DNA of 64,000 nucleotides, from NCBI RefSeq assembly GCF_021347895.1, contig NC_067128.1, forward strand, positions 1,732,010 through 1,796,009, in the 5' to 3' direction. The DNA comes from Acanthochromis polyacanthus (taxonomy: Eukaryota > Chordata > Actinopteri > Pomacentridae). Shown here in pieces: positions 12,657-21,625 of this stretch (positions are counted from its first letter, which is position 1; each line of letters begins with the position of its first letter). A model generated the notes under the pieces. It made no database searches. It had not been told where the DNA came from and saw only the letters and a program-made list of their open reading frames with translations. The position numbers were made by a program, and so were the translations under genes.

Positions 12657-13589
12657 GCACCAGCACCAGTTTGACGCCTTTTAAAAAATGTACAAGTTGT
12701 GCAGAAAACCTTTCACCTCACCGTCCTCTCTTTAAAACGGCCTTGCTTCCATGTTGTGTGTTTTTTTTATTATTTTGCAGGGAGCCTCTGCAGGGCACTG
12801 GTTTACAGGAAGGAGTGACACAATCAATTTGCAGAGCAAGTGACACAATCAGCGCCTACATAAATCATATCAGCACAGCCAGGCCCCTGGGCGCCCGCTG
12901 AGGTGACAGCTTCATGGCTCTCCTCCAGAATAAAAGCTGCCAATCAGCCCAGAGTGACAGATAGCGGAGGAGAGCAGGTACTCAGCGCCATCACACCGAT
13001 AGCTCCGGCTGTGGGGGATTATTTTCCAAAATGAAAACTGTAATGATTCACAGATTAGCTGCTTAAACCTGCAATCAGACCACTGGATTACCACTGTACA
13101 AGATCACAGCGATAACTTTGAGTCTTTCACAACATTCTTATGACATCAAAACACAAACCAGTGCTGCAATGTCAGGATTTAATATGAATACAGGCTGAAA
13201 ATACATCCCTGTGTGGCTGTTTTGGTTGTTACTGGTTACTGGAGTCTGATTCAGATTCAGAAGAAATGAGGCATGAGTTTTATCACAATGGATTAGCACC
13301 ACCAGCGTCCTTATAAAAGCTGCTTTAAAGCATCAGAACATTTAGTTTCACATCTTAAAGTCCCTCTTCAGTCATTGATTAAACTCTAAAAAACTCATTT
13401 TTGGGTATAATCAGAAGTTTTTAAATGAAAGTAATTCCTTCTTGCCTTAAAGAGATGCAACTCCACTGTCAAATGTGTAGATCTACGTTTTCCCGCCTCT
13501 CCATCATTCACATGCAACTCTGCTTTAGCACTGTAAAATTAACTTGTAATATTGGAGTAATTCAGGCATATATGCTTGAATCAGAAATC
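12657..13589. other. Non-coding DNA, possible conserved element
   Basis: No gene was recognised. The segment at about 12830-13080 (ATAAATCATATC, CCAATCAGCCC, TAATGATTCACAG) is compact, complex and not repeated in the window. It could be a conserved non-coding element, but this is inference. A T-tract occurs near 12762-12773. Confidence 0.35.
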
Positions 13590-13965
13590 CTCAAATTTCA
13601 GAAAATTTGCAAAATTTGGAAGAAAATTCCAATAATTCCTTAAAAGTTTCCCTTAATGTTTTTAATAAAAAAATCCCCCAAATTTGGCAAGAAAATTCTT
13701 GTAAATATTTCAAAAATGAGTAAAAATCTTCCAAAAAATCCTAAGAAATACCTAAAGTGATTACATATATATCAGTAAAACTTCTAATATTTCTAAGGAA
13801 CGTTCATCACTCACCCAGTGAAAAAATCTTCCTCTGATGTCCACATTTTCAACATTTTGGGGAAATTTTTAAGCATTTTTTGGTGGAAAAAAGAAATGTT
13901 AAAAACGTTTCTTAAGAACATTTACAAAAAAAAAAAAATCAAGCGAAATCCAGTGACTTTTGCTG
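13590..13965. mobile_element. Partial copy of the piggyBac-like fold-back repeat
   Basis: This stretch matches the interior of the element at 29434-30107. Shared landmarks in the same order include TTTCAGAAAATTTGC, TTAAAAGTTTCCCTTA, CCAAATTTG, CTTCCAAAAAA, TATCAGTAAAACTTCTAAT and TTTCTTAAGAACATT. The terminal CCCTCCTGTTGTCC sequence is not seen here, so the copy appears truncated at both ends. No protein is encoded. Confidence 0.6.
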
Positions 13966-15496
13966 TTTATGTGGTGTCCCATCTGCCTGCTGGACAGCGG
14001 GTCGAGAGGGACAGAAAAAGTAGAGAGGAAGAGAGTTTAGTCTATAAAATGTCAACTGGTTCTACCAAGAAGCACAATATGACGTCCTCACATGTCTTGT
14101 TTAGTCGACGGTTCAAAGAGACGGCCATCGAAGGGTCAAAAAGAATGAGGGAAGCAGAAAATATTGAAATTAAAGAAGCTGGAATCAGAAGATGTGAACA
14201 TTTTCTCCAAAGAAATACTCAAACTGATTAATACATGATTAAAATAGTTGACAGTTGATAATTAATTAACTAGTCGTCACATCTTTAGAGGTAAAATATG
14301 TAAAGCCTCATTAGGCTTAAGTCTATGTTAATGTTCCTGAGACTATTGTTGGTAGGAGGCGGTTTCATTGTGGAAATATTAATCTCTGGTGCTTATAAAG
14401 TCCTAAAATAAACTTAGTTTAACTGTAGAAAAGTAACATGGAGAGCCCTGTCTGTGTCAAAACAGTGAGGGGAGCTCCAGCAAAGCTAAAATATTGATTA
14501 TCTCTTGTGTAACATAATCCATTTTTTTTGTAACTTTAACAGAAAACGTCGTGTCAAGTCCTCAGACAAACTGCAGAAAGCTTCCTTTAGAGTTTCTGCC
14601 ATCACCTGCTGACCACCTCCCACCGCAGGACGCTGCAGAAAGACTTAATCAATGGTTCCCACAGAATCAGCGGTGTTCTCTGCTGTGCTCAGACTGTGGT
14701 GGGCATAATGGGCCTTAACTCACTGCGTCTCTGTGGCTCTAATCATTTGCAGGCGAGTTCAGTCATTTGAATGGGTTGAGGAGGATGGTGGAGGCGGACT
14801 TTAAAACACTTAGCCCGCGCACATCTACCACCATGAAGGATCGGCCTGCTGTTCTGAGTGACTAACTGACACAAGCCTCAGCACCCACTGAACACTTTTA
14901 TGGCTCACTTTCAGCCGAACAGCCCACACTCTGCATCTTCAGTTCAGACGACCGACTCAGGACGGAGAAAAAAAAAGAGAAAATCTGATTTGAAGCAAAA
15001 AGCCCTGATATAATAATCATGTTTTCGCCCGAGCAGCAAATTGAAGAACATGTTTTATTGAAGGCTATGTTTTTGCTCTTAGTCCATTTATTATTTGGAA
15101 GAAGCAGTTCAAAGCAACTTCACACTGCTATTTGCATTTCCTATTTATAAACCGGGCACATTTGAAGTAAAAGTGCCAACATTTATATGGAACCTTTCGC
15201 AAAAAAAGGACGGCAACGAGTAAATCATAGCGCCAATCAAAACCCAACATATGTTGGATATAAGATCATCTGCAAGAGTTTTAGATGCAGCAGAAACATT
15301 GAGTGTTTTACCTAATTAACTCGTGTTTTTATATGCTGGAAGAAAATAATGAAGCAAACAGGCTGAGTAGTTTCACCCTGAACCTGCTCAGATTTCCAGC
15401 GGCTTTATATGAACCAAACTGAAGAAACCAAAGCTATCAACTTGTAGGATGAAGTTTCTGTATCATTATTCTTCTTTTGGGGGCTCTGTTGAGCAG
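13966..15496. other. Non-coding DNA, no gene recognised
   Basis: No coding family, RNA gene or repeat was identified. An open frame around 13818-14231 is Lys-rich and spans the degenerate repeat at its left, so it is not considered a gene. Confidence 0.4.
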
Positions 15497-16222
15497 TTTT
15501 ACGCTGTAGAAAAATAGCTCTTACGGTAAAATTCCGGCAGCTGCGGTTGCCTGAAAGCTAACGCAAAATTACGGAAAAACATTTTCTACATTTACGGTAA
15601 AGAAATGTGTTGATATTGTTGATTTTAGGGTTAAAAATGAGCTTCATTCCATGTTTTACTTTAAACTTACATACATATTACAGGATTTCTCCATTAACAG
15701 CACTACACTCAGTGTGTTTAATATTCAATATGTACATTTTTAGCAAAAATTATGGTTAAAGATGTCATAAATATTGAAGCAAATGTCCGTTATTAACACA
15801 AAAGTACATACATTTGACCGGTAACAAACTGGATTTTTTTACATGCAATAAATGCAGAAAAGGCCATGCTCCTTGTTATATCCTTGTTAAATACTACAGC
15901 ATGCTTCCATTATCAGTACAGCAACATGCACATTTAACTGGGAAAAGCTGGATTCTTTTTGAGAATTAAATGCAAAAATCACAGTATTATTCTACATATT
16001 CTGGCATTTTTCCATTAAAAACTGTTCAGGAGTCAGTAAATGTATTTTTTCAAGTGAAAAAAAAATCTAAAAAAACACATTTTTCTCCTGATTGACCTGT
16101 TTACGGTTATTCAGTGTTAAACAAACTGCATCAAATTGTTTGAGAGTTTACAGATTTCTACCGTCATGGTTTGACAGTTTTTCACTGTAAAATGTACAGA
16201 CCTTTTTTTTTTTTACAGTGTA
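15497..16222. repeat. MITE-like repeat with TTTTACAGTGTAA-type ends
   Basis: The left end reads TTTTACGCTGTAGAAAAA and the right end TTTTTTACAGTGTAAT, which are inverted relatives of each other. The subterminal text (TACGGTAAAATTCCGGCAG on the left, TTTCACTGTAAAATGTACAG on the right) resembles a MITE family common in fish genomes. The interior is AT-rich without coding potential. Assignment to a superfamily was not possible. Related ACTGTAAAA-ended AT-rich stretches occur at 36777-37403 and about 49460-49760. Confidence 0.5.
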
Positions 16223-16979
16223 ATGTGTTTGGCAGAGTTGTAGGTGAGCTGGTGTGCTCGGGTTACAACAAATGGGGCGCAAAAAAGAGGCGAGGACTTT
16301 ATAGATCCACACTTTGTAGAAGACGCAACATCTGCACCATTTCAAGGCAAAGACGGGTTCATTTCATTGGAAAAAGTTCCAAACATGTGACTTTAATGCA
16401 CAGAGTTGAGTTTTTAGGAGTTCAATCAACTCTTAAAAGTTGATTAATCTAATTGCCACAGTGTAGAGATACAAGCAGAAGACCCAACAGAGCCTGAGGA
16501 GATCAAATTTAGTCGCTTCACAGCACAGCAGGGATCCAACCATCCCCATTATGCATCCTGAGGCTCTTTTTATTAGTTTTATGCAAGCCCTTTAAAGATT
16601 CACACATTTGGATGAGGAAACATTCACAGCAAACTCCACTGTTTGGTAAATTCTGGTTTAAAAAAAAGAAGCAAGGCCAAAAAATGATGTAGTTTGAAGC
16701 AGCAGAGGTTACATTTGGACATTGGAGTAAAATTGAGGATCATCGAACGCTCAGACCAAGAAGCTGGATCCTGTCCTCATTTTAGACACTGGAATTTTCT
16801 GCATTACCTTTACACACACAGTATATACATGCATGATTTAGTGTGTGTATCAGTGGATATCATGATCATCATGTGACGGCCTTGTCCTGAAGGTTGGCCG
16901 CCATAGATCTCCATTTGTGTCTATTCTGTTGCACTCCTCTCGATGTCATCACCCCAGCGTTCGATCCTGGAGCTCCGTG
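16223..16979. other. Non-coding DNA upstream of the kinase fragment
   Basis: Nothing was recognised with confidence. If the kinase fragment at 16980 is a retrocopy, the 5' part of the parent message could extend into about 16870-16980, but the translation there does not match the family N-terminus well. Confidence 0.4.
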
Positions 16980-17174
16980 GAGTCTCAGCAGCCCCACATC
17001 AGTAACTACCAGCCAATCAAAACCATTGGAAAGGGCAACGTCCCCGAGGTCAAACTGGCCCGGCACATCCTCACCGGCAGATAGGTGGCGGTTAAGATAA
17101 TAGAAAAGACGCAGCTGGACCCAATCGGTCTTCAGAAGCTCTTCAGCGAAGTTAGAATAATGAAGATCCTGAAC
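16980..17174 (+). pseudogene. MARK-family kinase retropseudogene fragment
   Basis: The plus-strand frame through 17028 reads [17 protein letters not shown], then [11 protein letters not shown], a TAG stop at 17082-17084, [28 protein letters not shown]. This is the N-terminal kinase lobe of the MAP/microtubule affinity-regulating kinases (MARK1-4; the wording is nearest MARK3). The glycine-rich loop (GKGN) and the ATP-binding Lys in VAVK are present, but the two residues after GKGN are changed and a stop interrupts the frame. From memory, this text spans three exons in vertebrate MARK genes, and here it runs without an intron, so a processed retrocopy is likely. Homology ends abruptly after ILN at 17174. 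No poly(A) tail or flanking duplication was recognised, although an A-rich run lies at 17217-17235. It is not functional as read. Confidence 0.85.
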
Positions 17175-17353
17175 GGTTCGAATGCATATAATGGATATAT
17201 ATCATCAGTTTAACAAATTAAAAAAAACAACAACACTGAAATTCACCATCACTTAAGGCCAGAAACAGGTCTGTTGCACCACCTTTCTGTCTGTGCTGGT
17301 TGATGGTGAAGACAAACACAAACCTCCTACTGCTTCTATACGCTGTCTACATA

Positions 17354-18517
17354 GTTAGGCGGATAAGACCGAAATTTGGGGTCAATAGTTCACTTTTTCA
17401 GGAAAGCACGAAATTTGGTACAGACATAGTACACGACCATACAATTGATTTAAGAGGAGTACTCCAAAAATCTAAGGCTGTGTCTGAAATGGCATACTAA
17501 TGTACTACTCATACTAAGTGTGACGTCAAAATAAGTATGTAGTGCGTTCACATTAGATAGTATGAAAAGACTGAGTACACGAGAAATACCCGGATGTATA
17601 CTATATCCGGAAAATTTTTAAGTATGCGCGGTGACCACACTAGTCATACTCAACCGCCCCATAATGCTTTGCGAGCTATCCACCGAAATGGAAGCCTCCG
17701 CGGGATATGTGGCCGGATCGCGGCGATTTTTATTTTATTTTATGTGGTTAAGTAGTAGTCATCCTAATCACCCCACAGATTTGAGAAATAGGCGTTTTCT
17801 GACCAACGTTTTAAATTTGTCAGACGCCTCACAACGTGCTACTGAATGCTAGCAGCTAGCTGCAGCAGCTCACTTTGCATACAGAACAAGTAGCAGCTAC
17901 CTCCAGTAGCCTGCAGCTACAACTGAAACGATTCGCATAATCTGGCTAATAACTGCATGAGGAGTGCCGGCTTGAAATTACCACATTAATTATGCGACTG
18001 TTAGCGTAAAATCGACCTGAAGCCGGCATTCAGCCGAGATATTTGATAGCCGTACTTCTTGTTTTTGTCGTCGGAGGTTTGAAATGCATTATGGGAAACG
18101 TAGTAGTATACTACAGTGTGAACGGTCGGCATTCTAATCATACTTATAGTACATAGTATACAGTATATACTCATTGAGTATGTAGTCTGTAGTACGTTAG
18201 TATGACATTTCGGACACAGCCTAAGCCCCCTGGTGGTCGCCATCTTGAATTCAAATATGGCCACCTTGCTAAACCTATTTATGTAATACCTCCCTTAATA
18301 CGGCAGATACAAAGTTACTTTCAAGATCTACCCCCGTTGTTTAAGGGTCTGCGGACTCAATAAAGCCATTTATAACAGTGTTATAAATGGCGGCCACCAG
18401 GGGGCTTAGATTTTTGGGGTACTCGTCTTAAATCAATTGTATGGTCATATACTATGTCTGTACCAAATTTCGTGCTTTCCTGAAAAAGTGAACTATCATT
18501 TGACTTCTCCGCCTAAC
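17354..18517. mobile_element. Inverted-repeat (fold-back) element, split by an insertion
   Basis: The left arm begins GTTAGGCGGA at 17354 and the right arm ends with its complement, CCGCCTAAC, at 18517. The arms match over about 150 bp, including AGTTCACTTTTTCAGGAAAG, CACGAAATTTGGTACAGAC, ATACAATTGATTTAAGA and AAGCCCCCTGGTGG. The centre contains a perfect palindrome at 18365-18391 (GCCATTTATAACA arms). The left arm is interrupted by the 746-bp element at 17476-18221. No transposase is encoded. The superfamily is unknown. Confidence 0.75.
17476..18221. mobile_element. PIF/Harbinger-like MITE with TAA duplication
   Basis: The ends are inverted repeats: GGCTGTGTCTGAAATGGCAT on the left, and on the right the complement of GGCTGTGTCCGAAATGTCAT. 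It is flanked on both sides by TAA (17473-17475 and 18222-18224). The uninterrupted opposite arm of the host element supplies the empty site (TCTAAGCCCC after complementing), confirming a 3-bp TAA duplication. A TWA 3-bp duplication is the hallmark of PIF/Harbinger. Subterminal runs of CATACTA/TAGTATG variants occur at both ends. No ORF of transposase type was seen. Confidence 0.85.
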
Positions 18518-19294
18518 AAACAGTCTATCCTGGAGGTTCATTACAAATCGTTCATCTCTGACTCATCATTGCATACGATACATTTGAGTTGGAAGGTGTG
18601 ACTTTTCCACCTGAGACTCAGTCATTGGTATGTTCTTATTTAATTAAAGAGCTATTCTTGGTTTGTTCTTTCATATCTTTGGATCTATAGCTAGCAAGGA
18701 AGTACGGAGATTTGGGTCACCGACATTAGCTTTGTATGAGCACTGATGACTCATATTATGGAGATGTTTTGACACTCTAATATACTCTTTGAATCTTTCT
18801 CGGTCAGAATGAAATGAAAAATTTCCTTTCATTGAGCCTTTCTCTGGTTATATATAATAAAAGAACTAATTCAGATGAATTGTGTTCAAAGTAAAGCATT
18901 GAAAAGTATTCAGTATTGGTTAAAAAGTAAATTATTACTGACCTTTCTTTGCTTCCAGTATCAAAAGTGTTTACTAGGAAACATAATGGTATCTAAAATT
19001 ATATTGCTATCTTGTATGACATGTTAGAAACACTTCAATGTCGTATTTTGTCAAGGATTTTGTGCAAAATCTTATTTAGAAAAGCAACTAGCACCTGTAG
19101 CTATGAAATAAATATGGTGGAGTATAAAAAAAAATACGTTTCTCTGTGAAATGTGGGGAACTAAAGGCAGCAGGAAATGTAAATACATTCAATTTCTCAA
19201 ACCTGTAAGTGAGGAAATGTGTCTCGTAGTGATTCCACAGCAGCACGTGCATTTCTTTTTTGTCTTTTTTATTTGCACAAACACGTTTACTCAG
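18518..19294. other. AT-rich non-coding DNA
   Basis: AT-rich text with no recognised coding, RNA or repeat features. A polypyrimidine run at about 19255-19272 precedes a possible splice acceptor (TTTACTCAG, ending at 19294). Confidence 0.4.
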
Positions 19295-19454
19295 TGCCAA
19301 CACAGAATAGTTCCCCCATTGAGCAGCGTGATTTCAAATAATGAAGAGTGCGTTCACATCCAGAACAACGCTGCGGCTTCCAACATGAGCCGGAGTGACA
19401 GTTCTGCGGCACTCCTTCGAGACACTAACCTGCCAATCAAGGCGGCTCGCACAG
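19295..19454 (+). other. Possible exon (weak, unrecognised)
   Basis: A 160-nt open segment is bracketed by a pyrimidine-rich tract plus CAG (ending 19294) and by a donor-like ACAG|GTAATG (19451-19460). An ATG in fair context (CCAACATGAG) lies at 19385. The frame reads MSRSDSSAALLRDTNLPIKA and then AART. I do not recognise the protein. Signals this good arise by chance fairly often in 64 kb, and no second exon was found, so this is a candidate only. Confidence 0.12.
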
Positions 19455-19470
19455 GTAATGTATCCGCACT

Positions 19471-19550
19471 CACACAGATCCACACACACTCACACAGATC
19501 CACACACACTCACACAGATCCACACACACTCACACAGATCCACACACACT
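19471..19550. repeat. 20-bp minisatellite, four perfect copies
   Basis: The unit CACACAGATCCACACACACT occurs four times without a mismatch, and further CA-rich variants flank it. Lack of divergence implies recent or ongoing length change. Confidence 0.95.
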
Positions 19551-19559
19551 CACACACCT

Positions 19560-20168
19560 TCCCGCCTGCCAATCCGCGGTGACAGGCAGGTCTGCAGCTC
19601 ACTTCCTGTCAGGGAGTGGGAAGCAGCGGGAAGCGAGGACGCGCTCAAACAATCGGGACGTTTTATTTGTCCTCAGCAGCTTCCTGTGATGATCACCGTG
19701 TTTTACAAAATGGCTGCAGAGCGGGGAGAAAGCAGCACGGTCCGTCACATCTGTTCCTGCAGCTCTGCCTCGTCGCTGCAGGACCCCGCTCATGCATACC
19801 CTACGGAGAGCCTCGTCAGCGTAAACACCATGCATCTTTCATGCTCCAGCCCCCTCTGAGGCGTGTTCTGGTTGCTGCAGACAATAGCTTCTTCTCCGTC
19901 CAAGTAGTTTATGCAAACTGTGATGTAACAAACTAAAGAGGTAGAACGGGAATGAAATGTTTGAATATTAATAGTGTTGTTTTTGTGTTTGTTTGAGTTG
20001 CCACATTTTTTCTTTTCACGTTACAGTAGAGATGTTTGACATCTACTTTTTTGTAGTTCTGAAAAATTACGCTCTGATTTCAACTTTAGATGTCTGCTGT
20101 CCTCCCTGTGGGATTTCTGATTTCGCCAGCAGTGTGATTCCTCAAACTGAAGGCAAAACATTTCTTGC
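19560..20168. other. Non-coding DNA, locally GC-richer
   Basis: Bases 19560-19860 are visibly richer in GC and CpG than the surroundings (GCGGGAAGCGAGGACGCG). Several overlapping short open frames exist, as expected from the composition. No protein family was recognised. Confidence 0.35.
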
Positions 20169-21401
20169 AAAGGCCTCTTTACGCTGTCTTAGGCTACGTT
20201 CAGACTGCAGGGCTTAATGCTCAATTCCGATTTTTTTGTAAAATCAGATTTTTTTGCGAGTTCGTTCACATTTCCAATTAAATGCGACTTGTATGTGATC
20301 TCCTGTGTGAACCTCACACGACCCAAAAGTGTCCCGCATGCGCAGAAGAGAACACAACAACGACACGCAGAGAGCGTGTTCAGTGTTTACGGAAGTAAAC
20401 ATGGACGCTAACAGCAGAGCATGTCTGGCCATTTTAAAGTTGTTGTCCAGCCGGAGCCAGCATATTTATAACTTAATCGTTTAAAGGAGAAGGTCATGAA
20501 GGAAGAGAGCCAGGATTTTGGCCCTGGCGTTTTGTGGGGCAGTGGCAGCAACGTCTGTCCAGAGAACTGTGTGGGTGCGGAGTCACAGCCAGGAGTGGTG
20601 GGATAGTGATGTGAGAGGCTTCACAGATGCAGACTTCATTCAGAATTTTAGAATGATAAGGGCGACCTTTATGTGAGCGCCTCTTTTTAACACTCTCACG
20701 GCAAGACACACATCTTTGGCAGCCCAAAGACGTGTTTTGCTTGAACGCAGAATAGTGACGTTTGTCGTGTACCAATGACGTATAGGTCGGATAAATGCGA
20801 CCTGGCGTTCAGACTGAAGTCGCATGGCAAAAGATCCGATAGGTATTGGAATTAGGACCACATATCCAAGTGGCCTGGGTCGCATTTGAAAAAAATCGGA
20901 TCTGTGTCGTTCAGACTGTCATGAAAAGATCAGATACAGGTCGCATAGGGGCAAAAAAATCGGATTTGGGTCACTTGAGCCTGCAGTCTGAATGTAGCCT
21001 TCTAAGTTCCCAACTTACTCTGCTGTACGACACGAATCTAACCATCTTTGGGCACGATGTGAAGTTTGGTCTGTGCAGATTGACGATGAAAACGAAGCTG
21101 AATCTCAGCCTATGTGAGTCAACATGAACGAAGAATAAAACATCATCAGCGTACGCCATGCATCCACGAAAATAAACAACCGAAACATAAACGGAGCTCC
21201 TACAATCACAGGGAAACTAGCCAAACATGAACAGAGCTGCTGCATCCTTCCATGCTTCGTTTTTTTTTGTCCGGTTGTGGTCTGGGCTGGAGGACACGTC
21301 TAAAAGGCTCCTGCTGCCACAACTCTACCAGCCTGTCTTCTTTGTTTAAATCCCACATACTTATTTTGATACGTTTTGCCGTCGTTGCCGCAAATCATCT
21401 A
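20169..21401. mobile_element. Family B element, copy A (twice interrupted)
   Basis: The left terminus AAAGGCCTCT...GCTGTCTTA at about 20169-20191 continues after a PIF-like insertion as AAGTTCCCAACTTACTCTG, then GGGCACGATGTGAAGTTTG and GGAGCTCCTACAATCACAGG. The same order, reverse-complemented, is seen in the more complete copy at 52094-53228. The copy is cut at TA 21400-21401 by a Tigger-like half element and its remaining right part was not found. No coding sequence is evident. The superfamily is undetermined. Confidence 0.7.
20192..20999. mobile_element. PIF/Harbinger-like element inserted in family B
   Basis: Ends are inverted repeats: GGCTACGTTCAGACTGCAGG on the left, with the complement of GGCTACATTCAGACTGCAGG on the right. 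Flanks are TTA (20189-20191) and TTC (21000-21002), consistent with a TWA duplication with one mutation. The ATCCGATTTTTT-like subterminal motifs repeat on both sides. No transposase was seen. Open frames inside (for example 20494-20885 minus) lack any motif. It sits about 20 bp inside the end of family B copy A. Confidence 0.8.
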
Positions 21402-21625
21402 CAGGAGGTCCTCGACTTACATCAGAGTTCCGTTTCTACAGATTGATGTCAGTCGATTTTCGCCGTAAGTTGGAACTCCAGAGAAAATGTAAACCAAGCC
21501 GTTCCATGCGTCACGATGCCAATCAGTTCTTCATAAAGTCATGAATACCAACGACTTTCATTCATGTATGAGTCATTTTACAAGAAGGTACCAGATTATG
21601 TTCCACTGTTTTATTTGATCTAATG
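21402..21625 (+). mobile_element. Left half of Tigger-like non-autonomous element
   Basis: CAGGAGGTCCTCGACTTACA follows a TA and continues with close similarity to 3257-3480 (CAGAGAAAATGTAAAC, GCCAATCAGTTCTTCAT, TCATTTTACAAGAAG). Similarity stops near 21625 (CCACTGTTTTA). The right half is missing. Confidence 0.7.
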
